Part shown: in pieces, positions 1 through 8,634 of the stretch
Layout: the number at the start of each line of letters is the position of its first letter
Numbering within the stretch: the first letter of the stretch is position 1
Assembly (NCBI GenBank): GCA_903822825.1
Contig: CAIJQQ010000063.1
Coordinates: 1 to 53,149 of the forward strand
Reading direction: 5' to 3'
Source: an uncultured Burkholderiales bacterium
GTDB taxonomy: Bacteria > Pseudomonadota > Gammaproteobacteria > Burkholderiales > Burkholderiaceae_C
Length of the DNA: 53,149 nucleotides
Program-made: the position numbers and the translations under genes
Notes under the pieces: model-generated
The model's database searches: none
Seen by the model: only the letters and a program-made list of their open reading frames with translations
Told to the model about the DNA's origin: nothing

Positions 1-2
1 GG

Positions 3-608
3 GTCCAGCGCGCACTGACCTTGACCCCACCTGCTTGGGCACAAGCGCCTGACAGCCACCATGATTGGCTTGTCGAGAGCTTGCGTGAGGCCAGCGAACA
101 AGAGGTCCGGCGGCATCGCCGATTGGTGCTCGCGCTGCCCATGAGCCGCTGCCAAAGCGGACATTTTGACTGCCCCCTGACTTTGGACAACCCGGCCCTT
201 CAAGCCGAAGTCCAACTCGAGGCAGCGCAGAGTTTGAATGTGTTGCCGCAAGATGTAGGCTTTGATTTTGAAGTTCGCCAGAGCGATGTCCCCTGGAGCC
301 AAAGTGTGCACTGGCTCGCTTGCTTGCGCAGCGAGTTGCATGCCTGGCACAAGCACACCCGCGCTGCGGGCTGGCGCATGCCCGCCATTGAGCACCACGA
401 GCAAGCGGCGCAGCGCGCTGTGCAGGCTTTGCAAGGGGGCATTGAAAACCTGCTGGCCCAACCCCACCAAGATTGGCAGTTCAATTGGCCACGCGCAGGC
501 CATGAGGCAGAACTGGACGCCTTGGACGAGGCTTTGCTGCCGCTGCGGGGCACACCGGCTTGGGGCTGGCTGTGTGCCTGTGGCGCGGGGTTGAGGGCCT
601 TGGCGTGA
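3..608 (+). CDS. pilM: PilM-like type IV pilus assembly protein, 5' end cut by window edge
   Basis: The frame is open to the window edge, so the true start lies outside. A TTG at 21 is only the first start-like codon inside the window. About 201 C-terminal residues are visible. They are weakly PilM-like: an actin-fold tail ending in a Gly/Ala-rich segment (ACGAGLRALA) where PilM has its conserved end. The assignment rests mainly on position, directly before pilN, the pilO-pilP fusion and pilQ. PilM is the cytoplasmic actin-like protein that binds the N-terminus of PilN. Its stop overlaps the pilN GTG (GTGA), which indicates translational coupling. The sequence is divergent from textbook PilM. 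Confidence 0.6.
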   Translation, partial: VQRALTLTPPAWAQAPDSHHDWLVESLREASEQEVRRHRRLVLALPMSRCQSGHFDCPLTLDNPALQAEVQLEAAQSLNVLPQDVGFDFEVRQSDVPWSQSVHWLACLRSELHAWHKHTRAAGWRMPAIEHHEQAAQRAVQALQGGIENLLAQPHQDWQFNWPRAGHEAELDALDEALLPLRGTPAWGWLCACGAGLRALA

Positions 609-1204
609 TCACCGCCTTCAATCTCCTAAATTACCCGTTGCAAGCCCGGCGGCGGCGCTTGCGCTGGCGTTGGGGCTCGGGTGTGGCTGGGGGGCTGATC
701 GGCTTGGTCGCAGGTGCCTTGGCTCTGCACAGCTTGAATCAGGCGCTCGAAGCCCTGTCGGTAGAACGTGATGCACTGCAAGAGCTGCGCGCGCAAAGGC
801 TGGCTCAGATGGGCAAGGACAAAGTGCGCAAAGAGGCGCTTGCCATGGCGCAAGGCCAGCAAGCCTTGTTGCTGCAGGTAAAGCAGCAACAGCAGGCCTG
901 GATCCGGCTTTACCGAGCCGTTTCGCAGGAGGCCGGACGCAGCGGTTGGGCGTTGGAGCGTTTGCAGGTGGACGGTGATCGGCTGGAGCTGCATGGCCGC
1001 ATTCGGGATGCGCAAGCCCTGGGATCGGCGCAACTGCGCTTGGCGGAAAAATTGCAAATCCCTTTGACGCTGCACAGCCTGGGGGTCAACCCCATGGCCA
1101 TGGCTGAACGACCTGCGAGCGCCGGGAGCCATGTGTTTGTGTGGCAAGGCCCGTGGCCCGCTGTCCAAGTCGGGGCCAAGACTTCAGCTGGGCGCGCGCC
1201 ATGA
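605..1204 (+). CDS. pilN: PilN-like type IV pilus inner-membrane assembly protein
   Basis: I place the start at GTG 605, overlapping the pilM stop, because the product then opens with the PilN-type segment FNLLNYPLQARRRRLR before the membrane anchor. Longer starts add non-homologous sequence. About 199 residues: a short cytoplasmic tail that would contact PilM, one transmembrane helix at about residues 25-47, then a coiled coil and a periplasmic domain. PilN and PilO form the periplasmic alignment subcomplex of the pilus machine. The stop overlaps the next gene by ATGA. Similarity is at family level only. Confidence 0.65.
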   Translation: MITAFNLLNYPLQARRRRLRWRWGSGVAGGLIGLVAGALALHSLNQALEALSVERDALQELRAQRLAQMGKDKVRKEALAMAQGQQALLLQVKQQQQAWIRLYRAVSQEAGRSGWALERLQVDGDRLELHGRIRDAQALGSAQLRLAEKLQIPLTLHSLGVNPMAMAERPASAGSHVFVWQGPWPAVQVGAKTSAGRAP

Positions 1205-2118
1205 AAAATTTCTGGGCATCTGAGGCGGTTCGCCAAGTGCTGGTGCGCGCTGCTCGGCGTTGGGCATGGGCTGCGGGTGGCTTTTTGGCGGGCTTGTGCG
1301 TGGTGTGTGGCTGGGGGTCGGACGCATTGGAGCAGCACACGCAGCTGCAGCAAAAGTTGCAGGACTTGCGGCAGGCCGTGCAAGGCGCTGCACCCCCCGA
1401 TGCCAGAAGCTCGCAGCTGCCCGAAGTCATGTCAGGGCTTGAGCTTTTGCCTGCTGTGGAGGATGCGCCGGGCCTGTGGCTGGCTTTGCAACAGGGCCTG
1501 CAGCAGGAGGGCTTGCAGGTGCAATCTCTCAGGCCCCAGTCTTTGCAGGCAGGGGTGGCCTTGTCGAGCCAGGCGGTGGCCATGCGTCTTCATGGGCGGT
1601 TTTCGGAGGCCGCCAGCGCATGGGCTTCTCTGGTGGACGCCGGACCCGTCTGGACTTTGGACCGCATGACGGTGACCGCCAGTGGCCTGAGCAGTCAGTT
1701 GCAGTGGGAAGGTGTGTGGCGGGTCTGGTTGCGCCCTGATGCCCCCAGTGAGCAGGGCTGGCCAGCGCTGTGGGGCACCTCTGCCAAGTCGCGCTCAGAG
1801 CCGTTTGCAGACCCTTTCTTGTCTGCGCCAGTGCTGGCTTTGGCGCTCGAATCGTCAGGGCCCGCGCCTGTGCCGCTGCCCGCCGACCCGCGTCAATGGC
1901 CATTGGCCCAGATTCGCCTTGCGGGTGTCTGGCAGCAGGGCGACAGCCGCCAAGCCGTGTTGGGGGCCGGTCCTCACTGGGCGGTGCTGGGACCGGGCGC
2001 ACGGCTGGCATTTGAAAATTACCGCATCCAAAAAGTTCACCCGGATGCCGTGGAATTGCAAGCGGCCACTGGCCGAGGCCTGGTGCATGTTTTGCGTCTG
2101 GAAGGAGGCTCTCGATGA
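1201..2118 (+). CDS. PilO-PilP fusion protein of the type IV pilus alignment complex
   Basis: A 305-residue protein occupies the place where two genes, pilO and pilP, are expected. Residues 20-38 form a membrane anchor, about 40-60 a coiled coil, and the region to about 180 resembles the PilO periplasmic domain. A Pro/Ser/Ala-rich linker containing PFADPF (like the NPF-type segment before the PilP fold) leads to residues 235-300, which match the PilP beta domain (IRLAGVWQQGDSRQAVL, then a YRIQKV segment). No lipobox precedes the PilP part, so it would be tethered through PilO rather than by lipid. ATGA overlaps on both sides tie it to pilN and pilQ. The fusion reading is mine from domain order. 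Confidence 0.6.
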   Translation: MKNFWASEAVRQVLVRAARRWAWAAGGFLAGLCVVCGWGSDALEQHTQLQQKLQDLRQAVQGAAPPDARSSQLPEVMSGLELLPAVEDAPGLWLALQQGLQQEGLQVQSLRPQSLQAGVALSSQAVAMRLHGRFSEAASAWASLVDAGPVWTLDRMTVTASGLSSQLQWEGVWRVWLRPDAPSEQGWPALWGTSAKSRSEPFADPFLSAPVLALALESSGPAPVPLPADPRQWPLAQIRLAGVWQQGDSRQAVLGAGPHWAVLGPGARLAFENYRIQKVHPDAVELQAATGRGLVHVLRLEGGSR

Positions 2119-3596
2119 GCAGTTTTAAGTTTCTTTGGGCTGCCCTGCTTGGTCTGGCTTGGCCTATGGCCATGGCCAACCCTGCACTTGCCGAAGGTTC
2201 ACCCAAAACCGCCCTTGCACCCTCGGGCTTGCCGATCAGCCTGAATTTTCAGAACATCGAGCTGAGGGCACTGATGCAGGTGTTTGCCGACTTCACCGGC
2301 TTGAATGTGGTTACCACCGATGCGGTGACCGGCAGTGTGTCTGTGCGCCTCAAAGACGTGCCTTGGCCGCAGGCTTTGCAGATCGTTCTGCAGTCCAAAG
2401 GGCTGGCGTCGCGGCAAGAGGGGCGGGTGATCTGGGTGGCCCCACAAGACGAGTGGCTGCAGCGCGAGAAAAAACACATGGAAGCGCAAACGGCGCTGGA
2501 GGCCGCGAGCCCCTTGCAGGTGTTGTCTCTGCGTTTGCAGTACACCCGCGCCACTGAGGTGGCGCAGCGTTTACAAGGCGGTGTTCTGGCGCCCGGCGCG
2601 GCTGCTGCTGGGGGTGGCCGTTGGCTCAGCGCGCGCGGCACTGTGCTGGCCGAGCCGAGAACCAACCAGATTTTCATCTCGGATGTGCCCGCCCGCTTGG
2701 CCGAGTTGCAACAGATGATTGCGCGGCTCGATGTGCCTGTGCGCCAAGTCCTGATCGAGGCGCGGATTGTCGAAGCCGACGACCAGTTTGGCGAGTCGCT
2801 GGGGGTGCGCTGGGGTGCGGGCAGCACAGGCGCTCTGGGTGGCCGCACGTTGGCGCTTGGCGCGAGCAACGCCACCACTGGCGCTGGCGTGGTCACGGGC
2901 AACCAGGTGGCGCTGGCCGCGGGCAACGCAGGCCAGACCCTGGTGAGTCCGCCGAGTTTTGCCGTGTCTTTGTTCAATGCATCGGCTGACAAATTCATCA
3001 ACCTGGAACTCTCGGCACTCGAGGCCGATGGCCGGGGCAAGGTGGTCTCGCGCCCACGGGTCATCACCGCCGACCAGACCAAGGCCCTGATCGAGCAGGG
3101 CACCGAGCTGCCTTACCAGACGGCGGCCGCCACGGGTGGCACCACCCTGACTTCCATCACCTTTCGCAAGGCCAACCTCAAACTCGAAGTCACGCCGCAA
3201 ATCACGCCGGACGGCTCGGTGGTGCTGGAAGTGGATGTCAACCGCGACAGCGTGGGGCAACTGACCACCGCCGGTTACGCGATCAACACCAAGCACGTCA
3301 AGACCCAGGTGCGCGTGCAGGACGGCGGCACCGTTGTGCTGGGTGGGATTTTTGAAGACGCCGACAAAAACGACGAGGCCAAGGTGCCCAGCCTGGGCGA
3401 TGTGCCGCTTTTGGGCTGGCTGTTTCGCAACCGCCAGCAAACCCGCCGCAAAAGCGAGTTGCTGGTGTTCCTGACGCCGCGCGTGATGGCCGACAGCACG
3501 CCTGCGGCCGAGATGGTGGGGCCGGTGGCTGCTGCACCCGATCCCCTACCAGAACGCAAGTCCGGGCTTCGCGCGGCCCCGGCGCCGGGGCCCTGA
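2115..3596 (+). CDS. pilQ: PilQ-type outer-membrane secretin
   Basis: A 493-residue secretin with a signal peptide (residues 1 to about 26, ending ANPALA). A STN/N0 domain (SLNFQNIELRALMQVFADF) and an N1-type repeat follow, then the secretin barrel with its typical end (VPSLGDVPLLGWLFR). Secretins form the outer-membrane gate through which the pilus leaves the cell. At this length it lacks the AMIN domains found at the N-terminus of classical PilQ of about 700 residues, so it is a minimal form. The gene starts inside the previous stop (ATGA) and is the last pil gene before aroK, as in many proteobacteria. Confidence 0.88.
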   Translation: MSSFKFLWAALLGLAWPMAMANPALAEGSPKTALAPSGLPISLNFQNIELRALMQVFADFTGLNVVTTDAVTGSVSVRLKDVPWPQALQIVLQSKGLASRQEGRVIWVAPQDEWLQREKKHMEAQTALEAASPLQVLSLRLQYTRATEVAQRLQGGVLAPGAAAAGGGRWLSARGTVLAEPRTNQIFISDVPARLAELQQMIARLDVPVRQVLIEARIVEADDQFGESLGVRWGAGSTGALGGRTLALGASNATTGAGVVTGNQVALAAGNAGQTLVSPPSFAVSLFNASADKFINLELSALEADGRGKVVSRPRVITADQTKALIEQGTELPYQTAAATGGTTLTSITFRKANLKLEVTPQITPDGSVVLEVDVNRDSVGQLTTAGYAINTKHVKTQVRVQDGGTVVLGGIFEDADKNDEAKVPSLGDVPLLGWLFRNRQQTRRKSELLVFLTPRVMADSTPAAEMVGPVAAAPDPLPERKSGLRAAPAPGP

Positions 3597-3706
3597 ACAC
3601 CTGCCATTCGGCAAAGGACATGGCACCGTGTCGAATACACTTGCAAGTCTGGCGCACAGGTCTTTGGCAGGCCGCCAGACCCCTGTTTTTCGCTTGTGAG
3701 ACTGTC

Positions 3707-4282
3707 TTGACCATCATTTTCGTGGGCCTTCCGGGCTCTGGCAAAACCACCATCGGGCGCCAGCTGGCGCGCCGTCTTGGCGTGCCTTTTGTCGACTCGG
3801 ACCATGTGATCGAAGAACGGCTGGGCTGCGCCATCCGCGAGTACTTTGCCCGCGAAGGCGAAGACGCTTTCCGCGAGGTCGAGCAAGCCGTGCTCGATGA
3901 CCTGAGCCAGCAGAACCTGGGCGTGTTGTCCACAGGCGGAGGGTCGGTTTTGCGCGAAGCCAACCGACGCCACTTGCATGACCGTGGGCAAGTGATTTAT
4001 CTGTGCTCGACACCCGAAGACGTTTACCGCCGTTTGCGGCACGACACGGTGCGGCCTCTCTTGCAGGTGCAAGACCCCCTCGCGCGCTTGCGCGACCTGT
4101 ACGAAACACGCGATCCGCTGTACCGCGATGCGGCGCACTTTGTGATCGAAACCGGGCGCCCATCGGTGTCCACATTGGTCAACATGATCCTCATGCAGTT
4201 GGAGCTGGCCGGTCACCTGCCTGCACGCACCCCGGCCGCGCACCCGGCACCCACTCAACCGCATTCGCCCACTGCGCCCTGA
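3707..4282 (+). CDS. aroK: Shikimate kinase AroK
   Basis: Phosphorylates shikimate to shikimate-3-phosphate in aromatic amino acid synthesis. The P-loop GLPGSGKTT lies about six residues in. The shikimate-binding FVDSDHVIE segment, the TGGGSV loop and the lid region around RPLLQ follow. I choose TTG 3707 because homology begins there. An ATG at 3620 would add 29 unmatched residues and its AAAGGA motif sits too close to that ATG. The last 25 or so residues form a Pro/Ala/His-rich tail not seen in typical AroK. It lies between pilQ and aroB, the usual order. Confidence 0.9.
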   Translation: MTIIFVGLPGSGKTTIGRQLARRLGVPFVDSDHVIEERLGCAIREYFAREGEDAFREVEQAVLDDLSQQNLGVLSTGGGSVLREANRRHLHDRGQVIYLCSTPEDVYRRLRHDTVRPLLQVQDPLARLRDLYETRDPLYRDAAHFVIETGRPSVSTLVNMILMQLELAGHLPARTPAAHPAPTQPHSPTAP

Positions 4283-4324
4283 GCTTGCACCGGGCGACAT
4301 GGGCAGGCCCTACACTTGAAGGCT

Positions 4325-5437
4325 ATGGATAAGCACCCTTCCCCCATTGAAACCGTCGCCATCGCGCTCGGCGATCGCAGCTACGACATCCACATCGGTT
4401 CCGGCCTGCTGTCCAGCCCGGCAAGCTGGACCGGTTTGCCCAAGGCCCAAGCGGCGATGATCGTCACCAACGACACCGTGGCGCCACTTTACGAAGCGGC
4501 ACTGCGCACAGCGCTTGCGCCGCATTACAAACAGATCCACACCGTGGTGCTGCCCGACGGAGAAGCGCACAAAGACTGGCAGACCCTGAACCTGATTTTT
4601 GACGCCCTGCTGGCCAACGGTTGCGATCGCAAGACGGTGCTGTTCGCCTTGGGCGGCGGCGTGGTTGGCGACATGACCGGCTTTGCCGCTGCCAGCTACA
4701 TGCGGGGCGTGCCTTTTGTGCAGGTGCCCACCACCTTGTTGTCTCAGGTGGACTCGTCGGTGGGCGGCAAAACCGCCATCAACCACCCGCTGGGCAAGAA
4801 CATGATCGGCGCGTTTTACCAGCCGGTGCGCGTGGTCTGCGACCTGGACACGCTCAAAACCTTGCCCGAGCGCGAGCTGAGCGCGGGCTTGGCCGAAGTC
4901 ATCAAGTACGGCCCGATCGCCGACATGGACTTTTTGGCCTGGATCGAGTTGAACATCGGCGCGCTGATGGCGCGTGAAACACCAGCGCTGGCCCACGCCG
5001 TCAAGCGCAGTTGCGAAATCAAGGCCTGGGTGGTGGGGCAGGACGAGCGCGAGTCGGGTTTGCGCGCCATCTTGAACTTTGGCCACACTTTTGGACACGC
5101 CATTGAAGCGGGTTTGGGATTTGGCGTTTGGCTGCACGGTGAGGCCGTGGGCTGTGGCATGGTCATGGCGGCCGAGCTGTCGCAACGCCTGGGCAAGGTC
5201 GATGCCGCATTCGTGACGCGCTTCAAGGCACTGATCGAGCGCGCGGGTCTGCCCTTGCGTGGACCGGTGCTGAGCTCCGCAGACAACGCGCTCGACTACA
5301 TCGAACACATGCGCCTGGACAAAAAGGCCGTGGGTGGTGACATCCAGTTCGTCGTCATCGATGGCCCCGGCCAAGCCGCAGTGCAGGGCGCACCCGACGC
5401 CACGGTGCGCGAAGTGATCGACGCCTGCTGTGCCTGA
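4325..5437 (+). CDS. aroB: 3-dehydroquinate synthase AroB
   Basis: Converts DAHP to 3-dehydroquinate, the second step of the shikimate pathway, using NAD and a divalent metal. The 370-residue product has the NAD-binding [11 protein letters not shown] segment, the [12 protein letters not shown] active-site motif, and zinc ligands in the LAEVIKYG and [13 protein letters not shown] segments. ATG 4325 is preferred over TTG 4316 because homology starts at the Met-Asp-Lys that follows. The 3' end overlaps the presumed dgt start by 8 bases, so aroK-aroB-dgt is probably one transcript. Confidence 0.95.
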   Translation: MDKHPSPIETVAIALGDRSYDIHIGSGLLSSPASWTGLPKAQAAMIVTNDTVAPLYEAALRTALAPHYKQIHTVVLPDGEAHKDWQTLNLIFDALLANGCDRKTVLFALGGGVVGDMTGFAAASYMRGVPFVQVPTTLLSQVDSSVGGKTAINHPLGKNMIGAFYQPVRVVCDLDTLKTLPERELSAGLAEVIKYGPIADMDFLAWIELNIGALMARETPALAHAVKRSCEIKAWVVGQDERESGLRAILNFGHTFGHAIEAGLGFGVWLHGEAVGCGMVMAAELSQRLGKVDAAFVTRFKALIERAGLPLRGPVLSSADNALDYIEHMRLDKKAVGGDIQFVVIDGPGQAAVQGAPDATVREVIDACCA

Positions 5438-6583
5438 CCGCCACCATTCGTCTGGCCTGGCGCTCTGGGCCAGTCATTCGTCTCAAAGCCGAGGCCGCCG
5501 CCATGCCGAAATGCCTGCGCCCACGCGCGACGCCTTTCAGCGTGACCGCGACCGCATCGTCCACTCCACCGCGTTTCGCGCTTGGTCTACAAGACCCAGG
5601 TGTTCCTCAACCACGAGGGCGATCTGTTTCGCACGCGGCTCACGCACTCGTTGGAAGTGGCGCAATTGGGGCGCTCCATTGCCCGCGCGTTGGGCCTGAA
5701 CGAAGACCTGGTCGAAGCCATAGCGCTGGCGCACGATTTGGGCCACACGGCTTTTGGCCATGCAGGGCAGGATGCGCTCAATGAATGCATGGCCGAGCAT
5801 GGCGGCTTTGAGCACAACCTTCAAAGCCTGCGTGTGGTCGACCAACTCGAAGAGCGCTACCCCGAATTTGATGGCCTGAACCTGAGCTTTGAAACCCGCG
5901 AAGGCATTCTCAAGCACTGTTCGCGCACCCATGCCCAGGCGATGGAACTGATCGAGCCCGGCGGCGTGGCCCGGCGGTTTTTGGACCGCACCCAGCCCAG
6001 CCTGGAGGCGCAGCTGTGCAACCTGGCAGACGCGATCGCCTACAACGCCCACGACATCGACGACGGCGTGCGCTCTGGCCTGATCTCTCTCGACCAGATG
6101 CAGGAGGTGCCGCTGTTTGACCACTATCGCCTGCAGGCTTTGGCCGAGCACCCGCAACTGAAAGACAAGCCCCGCCGCTGGCTATATGAGAGCACGCGCC
6201 GCATGCTCAGCGAGCAGGTGTATGACGTGATCGACGCCACCCGAGCGGCCATTGCCGAGGCTGGCGTGCAAACGGCCGATGAAGTCCGGCAGGCCGGGTC
6301 CTTGGTGCGCTTTTCACAGGAGATGAAGTCCCGCTCGGGCGAACTCCAAAAATTCCTGTTCGCCAGCCTTTACCGCCATCCGCAAGTGGTGCAGATGATG
6401 GGGCAGGCCCAACAGGCCGTGCGCGAGCTGTTTGCGGCTTACATGGCGCAGCCGCAAGAGATGCGTGCCGAGTTCGCCGCCCGAGACGACCGCCACCGCG
6501 CTGTGGCCGACTACATCGCGGGCATGACCGACCGCTTTGCCCTGCGCGAGCACGAACGCCTCACGGGGCGCAAGCTGCTGTGA
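5430..6583 (+). pseudogene. dgt: dGTP triphosphohydrolase-like gene, split by a one-base frameshift
   Basis: The N-terminal part (GTG 5430, overlapping aroB) encodes the conserved [13 protein letters not shown] motif and then loses frame. The rest (from 5582) continues with [19 protein letters not shown] and the HD-domain residues (THSLEV, AHDLGHTAFGH). Joining them needs one extra base at 5577-5582, where two bases (gc) stand in place of an Arg codon. With that base restored the protein would have 384 residues, normal for this HD-domain family, which hydrolyses dGTP to deoxyguanosine and triphosphate. The gene is otherwise undamaged, so this is either a very recent mutation or an assembly indel. 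Confidence 0.85.
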
Positions 6584-6639
6584 ACGGGCTTGGATGTCCA
6601 CTTTGCGTGTGGGCGCGGCGCCTTGTGGGAAAGATGCCC

Positions 6640-6722
6640 TGTGGGAGCGGCGCCCTCGCCGCGAAAGCACACCACGGCACTTTGCCAGACCCCCATTCGC
6701 CCCGAGGGCGGAGCTCCCACAC
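6640..6722. repeat. REP-like palindrome pair in dgt-MFS spacer
   Basis: Two inverted copies of a GC-rich palindromic unit lie at 6640-6664 (begins TGTGGGAGCGGCGCCCTCG) and, on the other strand, at 6697-6722 (begins TGTGGGAGCTCCGCCCTCG). Each starts with the TGTGGGAGC head typical of bacterial REP elements and folds into a short hairpin. The same family recurs at 8561-8624. A third, weaker GTGTGGGCGCGGCGCC segment precedes them at about 6607. They lie in a 174-base spacer with no other gene. Confidence 0.65.
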
Positions 6723-6757
6723 ACCGGCTCAACGTCCAGCAGGGACTGCATCGCGCC

Positions 6758-7963
6758 ATGAACAGTAACCCTGCTTTTTCTTCGATTGGCCAGGCCTGGC
6801 TGGTGGTCTCGGCTGGCGGTGTGGCGGCCCTGCAGGTGGGCAAGCTGCCCCCGGCCTTGCCCGCCTTGCAAGCCGAGTTGGGCCTCACGTTGGTGCAATC
6901 TGGCTTTCTCTTGTCCATCGTTCAGCTGGCGGGTCTGAGCCTGGCGGTGTTCATGGGCTTGCTGGCCGACGGGATGGGCCTCAAACGCAGCATGGTGCGT
7001 GGCCTGTGCTTGCTGGCGCTGGCCAGTGGCTTGGGTGGTTTCGCCTCCTCAGTCAGCGCTTTGCTGGTGCTGCGAGCCATCGAGGGCTTGGGCTTCTTGC
7101 TGGTGGCCTTGCCTGCACCTGCCTTGATCCGCCGTTTGGTAACGCCTGCGCACTTGTCCGGCATGCTGGGCGTGTGGGGCGCCTACATGCCTACGGGCAC
7201 GGCGCTGGCCTTGTTGCTGGGGCCGCTGTTCATACCCAGCTGGGGCTGGGAGGCGTGGTGGTGGTTTTTTGCGGCCGTGTCGCTGGTCATGGCCTTGGGG
7301 CTGTGGCGTGCCGTGCCTACCGATCCACCCGCGGCGGTGGGCGTGGCTGGGCAGGGCGCGTGGGCCCGTTTGCGCCGCACCTTGAGCGCACCCGGCCCTT
7401 GGCTGGTGGCGCTGACTTTTGGCATGTATTCGGGCCAGTGGCTGGCGGTGGTGGGGTTTTTGCCGTCGATCTATGCCGCTGCGGGCGTGAGCGGGGCGCT
7501 GCTCGGTGTTCTCACGGCGCTGGCCGCTGCCGTCAACATGGTGGGCAACATGGCTTCTGGCCGTTTGCTGCAAAGAGGTTGGGCGCCACGCTCGATCTTG
7601 TGGCTGGGCTTTGGCACGATGGCGCTGGGCAGCACCTTGGCTTTTGCGCCGTTCACCGAAGGCGCGCCTTGGCTGCGGTTTGCCGGAGTGCTCTTGTTCT
7701 CGGGCGTGGGCGGCTTGGTGCCGGGCACCTTGTTCAGCTTGGCGGTGCGACTGGCTCCGGGTGAGCAGCAAGTGGCCACCACCGTGGGTTGGGTGCAGCA
7801 GCTGTCTGCGCTTGGCCAGTTTGCCGGCCCGCCCCTTGTGGCGGCGGTGGCTGCGCGCGCAGGGGGCTGGCAGTTCACGCCGCTGGTCACTGTGGGGTGT
7901 TGTGTGTGTGGGGCCTTGTTGGCTTGGTTGGCCGGGCGCTTGCTGACACGGTCAGGTGCCTGA
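6758..7963 (+). CDS. MFS transporter, CynX/NimT-like
   Basis: A 401-residue major facilitator protein with about twelve hydrophobic helices and the typical cytoplasmic loop after helix 2 (GLLADGMGLKRSMVRG, a variant of the G-x-x-x-D-R/K motif A). The overall style (LVQSGFLLSIVQLAG, GVWGAYMPTGTALALL) is that of the CynX/NimT group of small-anion or drug transporters. The substrate cannot be read from sequence. ATG 6758 is chosen because homology begins there. An upstream extension to 6590 would translate the REP palindromes. It is monocistronic between dgt and the DUF1415 gene. Confidence 0.8.
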   Translation: MNSNPAFSSIGQAWLVVSAGGVAALQVGKLPPALPALQAELGLTLVQSGFLLSIVQLAGLSLAVFMGLLADGMGLKRSMVRGLCLLALASGLGGFASSVSALLVLRAIEGLGFLLVALPAPALIRRLVTPAHLSGMLGVWGAYMPTGTALALLLGPLFIPSWGWEAWWWFFAAVSLVMALGLWRAVPTDPPAAVGVAGQGAWARLRRTLSAPGPWLVALTFGMYSGQWLAVVGFLPSIYAAAGVSGALLGVLTALAAAVNMVGNMASGRLLQRGWAPRSILWLGFGTMALGSTLAFAPFTEGAPWLRFAGVLLFSGVGGLVPGTLFSLAVRLAPGEQQVATTVGWVQQLSALGQFAGPPLVAAVAARAGGWQFTPLVTVGCCVCGALLAWLAGRLLTRSGA

Positions 7964-7993
7964 GCCATTGCAAGGCAAAGGCACAATCGGTGC

Positions 7994-8557
7994 ATGACTG
8001 AGACTTCTCCCCAACCCCCGATCGAGATCACCGACACCGTGCGCTGGCTCGAGCGCGCCGTGATCGGCCTGAACCTGTGCCCCTTTGCCAAGGCCCCGCA
8101 CATCAAGGGCCAGATCCATTACGCGCTGAGCGAAGCCAAAGGCCTGGAGGGCCTGCGCGACGAGCTGATCGAGCAGTTGCAGGCCCTGGCCGCCATGCCT
8201 GCCGAAGAGCGCGAAACCGTGCTGCTGATCGTGCCGCACATGCTGCGCGATTTTCTGGATTTCAACGACTTTCTGGACGAAGCCGATGGCGTGCTGCAGG
8301 AGCTGGAGCTGGAAGGTGAATTCCAGATCGCGAGTTTCCACCCCGACTTCCAGTTTGCGGACACCGAGCCCGACGACATCAGCAACTTCACCAACCGCTC
8401 GCCGTACCCGACGCTGCACCTGCTGCGCGAGGCCAGCATCGACCGGGCGGTGGAAGCTTTCCCTGAAGCTGAAATGATTTACGAGACCAACATGGTGACG
8501 ATGGAAAAGCTCGGGCTGGACGGTTGGAAGGCGCTGAATGTAGAGCCGACCCCCTGA
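7994..8557 (+). CDS. DUF1415 family protein
   Basis: A 187-residue cytosolic protein matching the DUF1415 family: LERAVIGLNLCPFAKAP near the N-terminus, IASFHPDFQFAD in the middle, and NRSPYPTLHLLREASI. The single conserved Cys in LCPFAK and the His/Asp-rich FHPDFQF segment suggest a catalytic or metal site, but no function is established that I know of. It starts 30 bases after the MFS gene and is followed by a REP pair, so it may share the MFS transcript. Confidence 0.8.
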   Translation: MTETSPQPPIEITDTVRWLERAVIGLNLCPFAKAPHIKGQIHYALSEAKGLEGLRDELIEQLQALAAMPAEERETVLLIVPHMLRDFLDFNDFLDEADGVLQELELEGEFQIASFHPDFQFADTEPDDISNFTNRSPYPTLHLLREASIDRAVEAFPEAEMIYETNMVTMEKLGLDGWKALNVEPTP

Positions 8558-8560
8558 TGC

Positions 8561-8624
8561 TGTAGGTGCGACGCCCTCGTCGCGATGCATTCAACTTGAT
8601 CGCCGCGAGGGCGCGGCTCCCACA
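8561..8624. repeat. REP-like inverted pair after the DUF1415 gene
   Basis: Units at 8561-8585 (TGTAGGTGCGACGCCCTCG...) and, inverted, at 8600-8624 (reads TGTGGGAGCCGCGCCCTCG on the minus strand) are separated by 14 bases. They match the family at 6640-6722. The head-to-head arrangement is that of a BIME and may also work as a transcription stop between the neighbouring genes. It lies 3 bases after the DUF1415 stop. Confidence 0.7.
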
Positions 8625-8634
8625 CCCCTGATCC

